A stretch of 64,000 bases of DNA from Ilex aquifolium (lineage: Eukaryota; Streptophyta; Magnoliopsida; Aquifoliales; Aquifoliaceae), in contig OX637393.1 of NCBI GenBank assembly GCA_951799425.1, positions 33,347,244 to 33,411,243 on the forward strand. Reading direction: 5' to 3'. Of the stretch, positions 22,185 to 35,399 are shown piece by piece (position 1 is the first letter of the stretch; each line of letters starts with the position of its first letter). The translations under genes and the position numbers were made by a program. The notes under the pieces were generated by a model that was not told the origin of the DNA, did not search any database, and saw nothing but the letters and a program-made list of their open reading frames with translations.

Positions 22185-25100
22185 CAACTAGCAATTTGAA
22201 TTGCGCATTTATAAAAGCACAACAATTGTTCAGATTAATTCAATCTTCATCCATCGGTACGAAATTCATTCCAAAAAAAACTTTTCCTGCTAAAAAACAT
22301 TATTTTCTCTAGACGGCCCAATGTCAAATAAGTCAACCAACACTCTCCCTAATACCAGACAACCCAACTAATCAACGCCTACCTCCCTCTTATTTTCTTT
22401 CCGTCCATTTTAATTTTATACTATGTCATTAAAAACAAGCAAAGGAAAAATTTGTTTCTATTTAAAAAATAAATGTTGCACGATTAATGCTTTATTTTTA
22501 GTATCACATAGTGTCTTTAGGAATGGAGCTATTGTTAGTATGTATATATATTGTTGGTCTTTGGCCCTTTCTCTATATATATTTATATATATTAGTTGGT
22601 GTACGCGTGTTTTGTACGTGGATTGCTGTGAGTATCAAATATCATATATTATTATTAGAAATTATACCAAATATTTCGATACTTAGATCTTCATAAAGCA
22701 GCTGGTCCTCTAGCATATACACTTTAAAGTTAAATTTGTGTTTGTCACAATTTTTACAAACAATTTTCTGAACTCTTGAGAGTTCCTAAGTGTCTGCTAA
22801 ATTGTTGTTGTCTACAATGGCCTCCAGCACATAAGTCGATTCTGCAAAGAAGGCTTCTATTATACTTCCTCCCATAATATCAAATTTGGTATTTAGTGAG
22901 CTTTATCCTTGGGCTCCTCCAATGCAATGAAAGAGCAACCATTATAAGCCTGGAAGAAAATGTAGTCTTCCATGTTAGTTTCTCTGGTTAATCAGATGCC
23001 TGCATGGAAATACTCTCAAATCATCCAAGTAATATGTTGCTCATAACACTAAAATTCCTTCAAACCCATGAAGCTTTTTGCTAGTATGCATGCTGTGCCC
23101 CAGAAAGTTGAATAATCTCAACAAGAATTTTAAAAAAATACTTGTAAATGATGTTTTCCCATATTGACTGCCAACACAAAAATAAAAAAATAATCCATCA
23201 CTAACCCCACCCTGCTCTGTTTTAGTCACGTCATTGATGTTCTATACAGATTCTAAAAGCATTATATCAAACTCAGTGAATTCAAAGAATAAGAGTTGTG
23301 CATAGTGTAGGAATGATATGGTAATACTTAAACTAACTGAAAGTAGTAATATTTTATAAATATTTTAATTGGACAATATTACTCAAGAAGTTAACGTTAG
23401 TACATATATAACTAAAAATAACATTTTTGAGTAATGGTTGAGGACCTGATGTGCTAAGTGATAAGTCCCATCTTTCTCTTCACCTTTAATGAGTTAGATA
23501 GATGAACTAAAGTTTATTGAACCCGCATGTACCTGTGCATAATGTATTTCCAAAGCATATCATAAAAATCTGTGATAAGAAACAAAATTCGAGATATGCA
23601 AGAAGTAACAGAGTTTAGTGGTGAACAAGAAGATAAGCTAGATACAGCTTTGAAACTAAAAGTTGTCAATCACACACCTCAGCAAAATATACCCAATTGC
23701 CTTCTGAGAAGATTTTCGACTTTCTACGGATTTGAATCCAGCTGACTTTACAGTGAACATGACCATGCTCTAAAAGAACAGTGCTGCTCCCATGAATGTG
23801 CACATGATAGTGAAATCCTTCAATGTAGCAATCTCTAAATGTTGTTTTCCACAGTGCAAATACAACGTATCCCACAGAGAAATTAAAGACAAAAGAAAGC
23901 TTAAGCAGAAGGTAAAATGTTTTAATTGGGTGATTCTTATTCTATCATTCTGAGAATAGCAAATACTGTCGCTAACAAAATCAAACTGCAAATTATGCTA
24001 TTAGTTGGCAAGCTATTGGCCATGGTTATTTGAGAAGATGCATCAGTTGATGGGACAGACATCTCCCAGATATGATATAGAAAAAAAAGTCCATTACGAT
24101 TTTCACAAGAAAAATGCAAAATCAAATATCATAACTCTAAACATCTCCACAATTATCTGAGAATTTTAATAACAAAGTTCATGCTAACCAAATTAGAATC
24201 CCAACATATAGAAAAACAAAAGAATCAAATAACATGTATAATTCGGATATTAAAAAATAAGGACAACAAATAAATTTGAAACGGTATTAGTCAATAAAAA
24301 AGAGAATGAAACTTAATACAAGAGAACTGAGGATTAACGAACCAATGATACACCAACTGGTGTCCGTGGAGGCGGCAACATTGGCATAATCGATGAAATA
24401 CATGAGACTCATTTGAGAAACCCGAGTCCCAACAAGGATTGTCCAAGTGTTAGATGGCATAAGGATCAAAGACGTAAAATATGGGTAACAATGAACCATG
24501 GATCCCAACACTCTTCCACCATAGAACAAGACTTCAAACCTCTCTTCAAACTTTCAAATGGTGTTTTCTCCATCATACGCAGTCTCAGTACCCAATAGAA
24601 ACGGACCACTACGGGCCTTCTTCTTAACCCTTTTGAATCCTTGAAACCAATCCTAGAAAACTAAAAGCACTTAGCCAAAAATTAGCTTAGAAGAAGAAAA
24701 AAATTAGCCAGTAGAATGAAACATAAACGATAAAATGAAACATAAACGATAAAATGGAACAAATTAAACGATAAAATGGAACAAATTAAACGAAAAAATC
24801 AACCAAAAAAGGAACTAATCGATACATACAGAAAAATTAAACCAACCGTAGAATCCAATAGGCATTGCAAGCTCACCTACTTAGAAAAGTTATTCCAAAA
24901 ATGAATTAGAATGTGGAAAAGTAAGAGAACCCATATCATATAAGAATTTTGGAGCTAAACCCATATTAGGTTTTGGAGTGAAAACTCAGGGCTATAAGCT
25001 ATAGTATATGCGAAGAAAAATATAATACAAACCATTATAGAAAGACCAAGAGATTCACATGGTTACATGGAGGAAAATACAAATATTGCTTCAGTAACTT

Positions 25101-28100
25101 CCAATGACTAAGGGGTCAGAGGTGTAAGCTTGAGGTGTTGTTACACCCTCTAGTCCTCTGCTAATCTAAGGATGGAGAAACAGATCACTGGTAATGAAAG
25201 TGAGACTTAGTGGTAAGAGGAACAGACATGAGGGTTTATGGTTTTGAGTGTGCGTTGTCTCTTAATAATATGGAAGGATTAGAAGATTAAAGTCAATTTA
25301 ATAACTGATGTATATGTACTTATTTAGTGCCAAAAGCGGTAGTGTTTGAAATAATCTATTGGACTTCCTAATGTTAATGAACCGTGAAATTGAAAATCGG
25401 TTACGGTGGTTATTGGATGAAGCACTAATATTATCACATAAGGGTTTAAAAAAGAAGACAAAGGTTTCAGATCAGATAAACATCATATGAGTGACTTTTT
25501 TAAAATTGTTTAAGGGCAAATTAGGAAATCAAAAGTTTTGCTTAATAGTTGACATTTATAAGTAGTATAGGTATAAATATTCCTAGGAATATATATGTAT
25601 ATATATAGATATAAAATTGTTCAAGTGGGGAACAAATAAAAGAAAAAAGCTATTGGGATTTAGATGGGAATTTTCTAAGAAGATTTGAGTGCAAAAATGG
25701 ATTTATCCATTGAGGAGTCTCATATCAAATCAAGCTTTTTACTCATTTTTTTACTCAAATTTGGACTACGCGTAGATTTATATATTGACCATAGAGCATT
25801 AACTTGGTAAAATTTGTTCGCAAGATTAATAGGTATACTTGTGTAGAATAAATCTGGACAATATCTTTTATGTTCTTCAATTTTGATTAGCGCTTTCAAA
25901 TATTTTCTTAGTGATGTCATCAAGAACTCTAAAAATATTATTTATATTGCAGTGTCCTAAGTCCCAGTTGTTTAAAGTAGCCAACAAACAAACCCACTCC
26001 ACCATCAAGATCAAGATTAGTATTTTTTTTTTCCTTTTAGTTTAAGAGTGAGATTTTCAATATTTTTCCAGTTTGATTTTGTCTATGTTCGTTAACCCTT
26101 TGGCCACTTCAACTTGCACTTCTTGATTCTCAATAGCACCTCAAACAATTGAAAATGAAGCATATTCAACTTGCACTTCGACCTACCAGGATGAGAACAA
26201 TATTCAATTTTGCTTATTTCATGTTTCTTCTCAGTCCTCGTATCTGGAGGCCTAGTCCACAATATTTGTTTGAAGATACTGAGTCTATTGTTCCCCCTGA
26301 GGAGGTTTGAAGACAATGTCTTCTAAGGCCCCCATACTGACTTGAATTTAACTTTAATTTTTTGTTGTGATGTCTGTATTTTTTTTGTATGGACCTTTTT
26401 TGTCTTCTCTCGGACTGATAGTCTTGGATTGTTTCTAGTTCTCAGAATTTCGTTTTGGGTCCTACTGTGTGATCTGACTTTGTTTTATTAACTTTTGTAA
26501 TTGAGCAGGTAAATAGTTCAGGAGTGATGCCAATTATCTTTTCTACATCATCATTAGCCCTTCCTGGCACACTAGCGCGTTTTACTGGTTTAGGTGTGCT
26601 AAAACAGGCTACAGTAGCATTGAACCCTGGGGGTAAGACATTATTATATTATTGTTATGTCTGATCATTCTATTAACTTCATTAGCCCTTCCTTTTATAA
26701 TTTTTATAATGTCAGAGGTCTCACTATTGTATTGCCTAGATATTGGTGCAACTGTAGCCTAAAAAATATGGTCTCAAAATGGTCTAATAGTAAGATTGTC
26801 ACTCCTCATCCTGGAATGATCAACCCCACCTTTCTAGGATGGAATACAATTATGCCTGATAAATATTTGACAATAAATTATAAAAATGAAATATAAAGAA
26901 AATACGATCCCCTGTGTTATATAAATCTAATATCTGTTTACACACCACACTATTTGCACATACAACGAGGGTTCAAACCCTCACAACTTGTTATACTGCA
27001 GTACAACAGTTCAAATTATTTCCTAAACCTAAGAGTCTTTTTCTGCCAAGCAGGCACTGTGCTTGACCCGCTGGGGATTGACACTAAGTGAATGTACAAA
27101 ACTCATGAACATAGGAAACCTGGAAACAATTATGGATTAAGCATAACATTGAAAAATTTCTTTGATGAATATAATTCATGACAGTTCATGGTAAGAAAAC
27201 GTTTCTCAAGAAGACATGGTAACATAACTGCTCTTAAACTTATAAGGCTACTTCATATATAACATGCTGCAACTGCCTGGCACCAGCCTAGTCTACCTCC
27301 TTGACAGGAGTAAAACTACATCCCAATGACAAGAGTCATATGCTACCCCCCTGGTGAAGAGAGTCAAACTACCTCCTTGACACGATTCATGCAATTATAA
27401 CCTTTCATAACACATATTTGTAAAAACATCACTTGATCCAAGTTTATAAATGGAACAATCTGTTGACTCAAACTTGCTCATAAATCTTTAAATCGCCTTT
27501 CATATCAAAATGCTAGAGTAAAAACATATAGCGTTTCAGTTTCAATCCTTATCAACTTAACAAAATGATACCTCAGCCGGAATCCAAGATTAAGTTAGAG
27601 CTGAAGTGAAAGTAGGCATATTCCCCTTCACACCTGTCATTTACCACAATAATAACACACATCGAGCTTAAACACTCATGCATTCATGTGACTGCAAGTT
27701 TGACCTAGACCACACTCATGCTTCCATGCTCACTTTGTGACTTATTCTTGACGCGCAAATCTGTGATGTCTTTTTGACTTCTGGTTATACCTTCTCCCTA
27801 ATGGATATTCATATACCATCCTCTGTCTAGGATGTGGACAGGGAGGTAGGACGGTAACTGCATTAAGTTTTATGTTCTGTTTTTTTTTTTAATGGGGTTG
27901 GTAGGATTAATTAGTTGGAAATTTTCAAGTTGTATAAATAAAAAAATATTTCCATGTGAATGAGAGACTCAGTGCTATACCATTGTTCAATTCAATCACT
28001 AGGGAACATTATGGGGTTTTGCAATTTTTTTTTTAATAAAACAAGAAGTGAAAGCAAGAAACAGAAGTAAGGTTGAATGGTGATATGTAAGATGGTAAGA

Positions 28101-31100
28101 ATATAAAGAAAGATTAGATGGATTTTTTGAAGAAGTTTATAACTGATCAGGAAAAAAAATTCTTTGTAGGTTCTCTTTATCTCCCCACAAACATTTTATT
28201 GATTGCATTCTTCAACTACTACTATACTTTCCTCCAATTGGACCCTGATGATGTGAGTGAACAGTTGAAGCGCCAAGGTGCCTCAATCCCACTTGTCCGA
28301 CCGGGTAAAAGTACAGCAGCATTCATCAAAACGGTAAAACTTTCGGCCTTAATTTTGATATTCCTGCTTATTTAGTCAGCTTCATCTAAGTTTAGCCATA
28401 TTTGGTCATATTCTCTGTGTTTCATTTGCAAATAGATTCCAAGACCTATGTTGTGACTTTTATTTTATTGCTTCTAGGAGAATAATAACAAATGTTGCTT
28501 AATTGGCCTCTCTTCTATGTTTTGAAGTAGCATCCACACATATCTTCTTTATCCATTGACTTGGGAGCATTTTATTTTTTTCTTCTTGAAATAACTAGTT
28601 ATTTGCAGTGTCCATCATTCATTATATGGAATATACCTAGCATGAAAGATACCTTACCTAATATGAGAATTTTACCGGAATTCACAAAAATTATTTTCTG
28701 AAAATCCAGTAATAAAGGTCCATTTTCAGGAAACTGCTGAAAGAAATTTTCGGTGTTTTCAAGTATTTTGGTCCATCAAAAACTGAAAACTGACCCAAGA
28801 ATGGTTCCCTCTCAAAATTCCATTGTTTTTATTTTAAAAAGATGAAAACATTTATAAAGGGGAAATAATAAGAAGCAGTTTGATTTTCTCAGAATTCTCT
28901 TGTCCACCATCTTGGATGTGTGTTAGATGTCATCAAGGATTAAAATATCGTTTCGAAACGGTCGAAACGTTCGAAACGTTTCTGTTTCCAAGGAGACCGA
29001 AACGAACCAGTGATGGAATCGAAATTCTAATATTTCGAGGGATTTCATCATATTTTGAGATGTTTTATAATATTTCAATGCATTTGCACAATTGTTTCGA
29101 AATATTTTACGGTATTTTAAGATACTTTGATATATTTCGATCAATATTTTAAAAAAATAATTTTTAAATTTTTTATTTTTTCATTATGTTTCCGAAATGG
29201 GTTGAAACGTTTTCGAAACACGTCGAAACGTTTCCGTTTCTTAAGTGGCCGAAACAATACACCGAAACGAAATTTTGATCCTTGGATGTCATATGATAAT
29301 TGAGGTTCTTTTCGTTTAAATAGGAATTACTACTTTTCAAGTTGGATGCCACTCTGATAATAATTTTGTTTTTTAGTATTTGTACTACATGTAGGTTGCT
29401 TAGGAATTTAGGATTTCAAATGAAAACCTCCTTACTACTTTGAATTGGTGAATTCCCACTCACTCAAACTTTTTCTGTGCAAGTTCAATATAAACTAAAT
29501 GGACTAATTGGTTTTCAAGGAATCCATAGTAATTCCCCGTACGAGGCTTAAACTAGGAAGCACAAATAATGGTGGATAGTTATGAGATTTTATATGGTAG
29601 ATCAATTTTTTGCACTTAATTTTACGTATCCTCATCTTGTCCGGGTCCTATGTTCTTTAAAAGTTCCGTCTCAGCGTATCAGCTTATCCGTATAGTGTCA
29701 CATTTGTGTTCCTTGCGTCTTACCATGAGAAATATTGATTATGTAATTTCTCTTATCTTTATTGGAATTAAAGAACAGAGTTTGTCCTTATTAGGAAAAC
29801 CATGTGTAAACACAGGAAAAAGTTTTTCTCCACCTTACAGATACAGGCACCAGTGGAATTTCATCTGAGGCTCTTTCCATTTCTAATACTAGTTAGTGCA
29901 TATATGCGTTGCACGTGAATTATTGAGAGTAAAAATTATCATACATTATTGCTATAAAGATTCTCAATTATTTTGATATATAAAACTTTAAAAAATAAGT
30001 GATTCTCTACATATGTACTCTGAAATTAGATGAGTGGTTGTCACAATTTTTATAGGCAAGTTTATTTACTCTTCTGACTCCCTAGAACAAATAGTATAAA
30101 CAATCTCATTCAATGCTATTTTTGTAGAATTAGCAATTTATTTGTTTCTTAGACCATTTTCAATGGAGACTCAAACCCTTACTCAAATTTGAGTAAAACA
30201 ATGGGTAAAAAGCTTGATTTGATACAAATCACTCAAATAAAAAAACTCGAAAGTTAAAAGATGTGAAATCCAAATTTAAATGAAAACAAAACCTAAATTT
30301 AATTGAGGATAGAATATGACCATTAGATATTTAAAGAGGATGAAATCTAACCATTGGTGATTTGAGTAAATGTTTGAGTCTTCCTTTATTTGGGTAAAAA
30401 ATTGATCTCTCTTGATTTGGTATAGGTTTAGATATAGTATTGGAGAAGGTTTTTAGGGATTTTTTTATTGAAATTTAAATTAAGATTTGAAAAAGGGTAA
30501 GTGTTAGAGGTGACCCTAAGTAAATCACAATTATATGTTTTGTTAAAATTGTGTAACAAGATCCTTAGATTAAAGGTTCAGTAAGAATTTAGAACATAAA
30601 ATCTTTATTACAAGGGAAATAGATGTCAAGGATTGGATACGTCACATAATTTTTTTTTAATCAATTCCCAAACTATTTTGGAAAATAAACAGTAAACGTG
30701 CACACACACACTCCAAAACGACTACGTGATCTTGTACTTTGTAGCCTACATTACTCCTTATATTGAATTGGGTATTGATCTTGAAATGTTTTTTATTCAT
30801 TCACATTTTATCACAAAAATGAATTTTTACATCAAAAATATTACTTGCAACAAAAAAACTCGATTAAGTTGGTGAAATCCGAAAGTTTCGGCGAGGTGAA
30901 AGAATTCGTGAAAGACTTTAAAAATATTAATGAATTGCATTCAGTAGCACCTGGTATTGCCATTATTATTCTTCTAATGAAAATGCTAGAAGTTTTGAAC
31001 TACAACGAAAACAAATTTTGCTACATTCAAGTACTACTGAAACATCACGTCCGACATTGCTATATGAATAGATCATCTGCTTAAAAATTTCTCATGGGTC

Positions 31101-34100
31101 TTCCTCATTTCATGCACAACTACCGATCCTCGGTGAAAGCCATGGGTTGCTATTTGACTTGGCTGTCGGCGGGGTTGGACTTACAGGTAGCCTTGGTAGC
31201 GAGTTGCTTTCTAAGTGCTCCTAAGTGGATTTTCAGAAATTTTCTTCGCTCTGCCAAATAAAAAGTGAGAATTCTCGAGACACAGAGAGTTGAAAATTTT
31301 GAAAAGGAGATTGGTCTTGCATGGGGTTACGGTAGTGGGAGAGTTGGGATTGTGGATTGAAAAGTAGACAAAGTGGGTAAGGAAATAAGAACGACCAACT
31401 TTCACCGGATTTAGAAATTTTCTATGCAAATTGCAGAAAAACTATTGATTTCCAGTTAAACATACGCACAGAAAATAAGTTATTTTTCTCCTTTCAATAC
31501 TTTGTTGTGTTCTCTTGCCAACCAAACTAACCTTTCTAGTCTGTGACTCATAAATTCCATGAAGGTAAGAAGTCTCAAACCGTACGTTGAATCGGTTCAT
31601 GTGTTTGGGGATAGGGAAAGGTGTGTGTATGCTATTATCTATCTATCTATCTGTATCTATATCTATATCTATATTTATATCCATATCTATACTACTATAA
31701 AATGTCAACAAAAGTGAAAACTTTTAATTGACCATAATAACCTTAATAAAATAACAAATTACTTTGATCAATCTTTCTTAAATCATCTCCAATTAATTAC
31801 ATAATATTCGTATAACATTTCGTTTTCTTAAAAGAGTTATGTATATCACGTTTTTAACAATCCAAAACAAATTTCTCTATAGTTGGTACACTGAGAATTA
31901 GACCATACATATTCTAGGAATAAATATTAAACTAAAGTGAATATATGAATTATTATTTGGAAGTTGAATCACGAAATATTATAGTGCGATCAATGCAAGA
32001 GTTTTCTGGAAGTGAAATAATGTAATGACTTTTGATATTTTATAGTCTGGTTTATTTATATTTTCCTCAAAGAAGTGATCTATTCGGTAATCATATTTTA
32101 ATTTAATCCTCTAATCAAGTATCTTAACTTAATTATAACTCCAAATGATTCACGTGCAACTCATGTGTGCAATAGCTAGTTTTATAAAGAGTATTACTCT
32201 TTATAAAATAACATTACTGTTTTATAAATGATGCTAATAAATACCATTAGTAGAGTTAGGAATAATTTTGTCATTATTATTTGTTTAAGGGTAAATTAGG
32301 AATTCAAAAGTTTTTCACGGATCTCGATATTTTATAATATTAGCAATGTATGACATGTGAAAATTTTTGTTGAAACATTTGGTAAAATACATAAAAAATC
32401 TAATTATGTAGTTACATTAAATATTATTTTATATTTATCACACTTAAATTGTTTTTATTCTCTTTATAACTATAAAAATCTATTGAACTTATTTTCTGTG
32501 ATTCTTTCATTCTAGCTACCAAGTAGTAAGTTTATAGATTTTTTTTTTCTGGATTTTTTTTCTTTTTGTCTTTCTTGTTTTTACTTTTTGCATTAGTAAG
32601 TTTTTACTAAATTATTTTGATTGTGAATGAAGAGATAAGATGAATATATCCATTTTTAGGCATTGGAGATGATATTGTATCAATGCAGTTGTCAATGTAT
32701 ATTAATATTGGAGTTTTGGAAAAAAGAATAATGTTATTTTTACCAAAGGGCCTTTCGTCCAATGTTAATCCTTATCTTGTGAAGACATTACTTTCTTGAG
32801 GTCAAGGGTTTAAGTCTTCCCCTTCCCCAAAAAAAAAAAATAATGTTTTTTTATATATCATGTTAAGCATAACATGACAATTCAAAAGTTTTGCAAAGAT
32901 AGAGAGATTTGCATGATATGTTAGAGATTTGTTTGTTATTTAAATACAAAGGGGTATAATAGTAATTTATATATTTAAACACAAAAGGACATGTTAGTCT
33001 TTTATAGTTTTTTATAAAGACAAAATAGTGAATCAAAAATTTTTAATTTTAAGGTATTTTTATTAGTGTGTATATATATATATATATATTAGTTGGTGCC
33101 CACGTACGTTGTATGTTGACCATTTTGAATTATAATTATAATTTTTTACTTTTTTTTCGGTTAAGTGTAATTAATTTTCTACTTGTTACCCACATTATCT
33201 CCATATTTGTGGTTTATGTATGCATAACATAAGTGTGAAGTTAGAAAATAAAAGAGACAGAATATAAAATGAATACATCAGGTCGTTGGTTTGATTACTT
33301 ATTGGTTTTATAATATTCATATTTCAAATATTTTGCTTCTACCATGGTTGAGGGCAACACTTATAAGAATTCCCATCAAGAATATAGAGTTTCTCACCTC
33401 AAATTGCCTTTGGATTGGAAAAAATTGCAATATTACAGTAACTGTTTGACAATTGAAGGCCAAAAAATAGATTAAAATTCAATAAAAGTGAATAAAAATT
33501 TAATGAACTGAATAAAAGTGAATAAAAATTTAATTAACAAGTAAAATTTGCGTATAGTTGTTGCAAAAATTAACAGTCCAATCTCATGCATCAAGACCCT
33601 GTCAAATCAAATTTCTAAATAAAAAAACCAAAAATAAAAAATTTGAATCTAAATAATGAATAAGACACATCACATTCTCTTAAAGTCCTAGTTTACACTT
33701 AAATTAGATCATCAAAGCAGCAATTGATAGTAAGAAAACATCAAATGAAACTAAGCATTGATATAAAAAAAGAATCACGCACCGATGTAAAAAAGAATCA
33801 CATAAACAATCAAGAATTCTTACACGTTGAACTGATCATCTTCAATACCGTTTACAAGTGCTATTTTCATAAGATCCATGATAACTTGCATAGGAAAATA
33901 AAAGCTAAAGACTGAATTGAAGGGAGATATGGAAGTTACTGAGAATAACTAAAATACCAGTAGCCTCTATTATTTAAGGGTGGGGCTATTATCACCCCAC
34001 AAATCTCCGTTCCCACCCTATTAAACTCTAAATTATAAAACTATTAACCCCACTCTTTCTATACTTACTTCACTAGTAATTAAGTCCACCTCATTCTATA

Positions 34101-35399
34101 TCCACCCCATTAATGACTAAATTCATCTCAATCTTCACCTTTAGTTAGGGTTTCTTTCTATACCTCATCTCATGCAACCCCATTAATGGCAATGGCCTCA
34201 AATGTCTTCCATTGGCCAAAACCTCCAGATACTTGTCCAGTAGAATGAATGAAATGAGCATTGAGCTAGTTTCAAAAAATTCAGTGGTCTTAAAAGTTGG
34301 AGGACTAGCAGCTCTCAACACAGAGTAGATCGAATAGAAGTAAGCTCCCAAAGGCAATCAAGACGTCCATATTTGCACTTTGAAGAGCCATGGTGCAATG
34401 CTTTGTAAGAACCGGTGTAGAATCGTTGGCCAATGATGAACTACACTGGAGTAGATAGTATCCACCTCAAAAGATCTCCAATAGTCAGAATATCGACCAC
34501 TTTGGTATCCAATCCATGCTTCATTCCAAGGATATACATAAGGACTATGGAGGTTAAGAATACTGGAATTGTAAAAACCAAACTCCATAAGAAGGATCTA
34601 TAGTATTGTTTGATTTCCTCCCGTCTATGGGCATCTCTCTTCCTCCTCCTCCAGGAATTATCATCACCTTGATGAGGTATAGAAAGAAACGCCAAATGTG
34701 AAGATTAAGATGAGTTTAGTCATTAATGGAGTGGGTATAGAATGAGGTGAACTTAGTTACTAGTGGGGTGAGAATAGAAGGAGTGAGGCTAGTAGTTTTA
34801 TGATTTAGAGTTTAATGGGGTGGAAACGGAGATTTATGGGGTGGGAATAGCCCCACCCATTATTTAAAGAGAAGATTTCTCTACTGCTTGGAAAGTGAGG
34901 GTTTGGAAGTAGAGCACTGTTATTCTTAGATTGTTTTGTAATTTTCTCTAATGTTATAAATATGAAAAGCCTTCCTATATGTAATACTATATATTCATTG
35001 CACTTATAATTGCAAGTAGAGAGTTAAAACAAAAAATATGATATGATTGTCTTTATATGATTAAGTAGAGGTAGAACAGAAAATTAGAAGTTTTTCTCAT
35101 TAGTTTCCTTTTATTAGTAGTATAGATAGATAAGTTCTAGCTAATTCATGTCTTTACTGTTGGAATTTAGGTCCTCAGCCGGATATCAGTTTTGGGATCT
35201 GCATTTTTGGCAATTCTGGCTGGTGGTCCTGCTGTGATCGAACAAACCACACACCTGACCGCGTTTCGGGGATTCGCTGGCACATCAGTTCTCATTCTTG
35301 TTGGTTGTGCAACAGACACGGCAAGGAAAGTGCAAGCCGAGATAATATCCCAGAAGTATAAGAACATTGAGTTCTATGACATTGACAAGTACAGCCCAT

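Larger units (their letters stand above)
20614..26508 (+). other. SCY1 intron 5 (5895 bp)
   Basis: Holds a dispersed MITE-like fragment (about 21865-22000), a CT/TA microsatellite and the Helitron-like element described below. The flanking intron pieces 20614-21860 and 25765-26508 show nothing I can classify. Confidence 0.75.
29889..32345 (-). mobile_element. Possible Helitron-like element with decayed 5' end
   Basis: The - strand 3' end is TGCACTAACTAG plus host T, with a hairpin just inside (GTGCA...TGCAC, 29895-29913). The proposed 5' end near 32345 is inferred only from similarity of 32283-32345 (TTTAAGGGTAAATTAGGAA...) to the 5' end region of the element at 25.5 kb (TTTAAGGGCAAATTAGGAA). 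It would contain the + strand Helitron at 31686 as a later insertion. Confidence 0.35.
33089..35126 (-). mobile_element. Helitron-like element that hosts the Pack-MULE
   Basis: The - strand 5' end is TCTATACTACTAATAAAAGG (35126 leftward, host A before it). The 3' end is ACGTACGTGGGCACCAACTAA plus host T at 33088. It is about 2.0 kb, of which 33978-34858 is a nested Pack-MULE. A TA microsatellite adjoins the 3' end. Confidence 0.5.
28334..35170 (+). other. SCY1 intron 7 (6837 bp), transposon-filled
   Basis: Contains a hAT MITE, three Helitron-like elements, a Pack-MULE and a MITE-like repeat. The acceptor TGGAATTTAG precedes exon 8 by no extra bases and lies only 44 bases after the end of the last Helitron-like element. 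Confidence 0.8.

Noticed and set aside
30845..31084. 79-codon frame in SCY1 intron 7
   Set aside because: No recognisable motif, no splice or promoter context; lies in repeat-like DNA.
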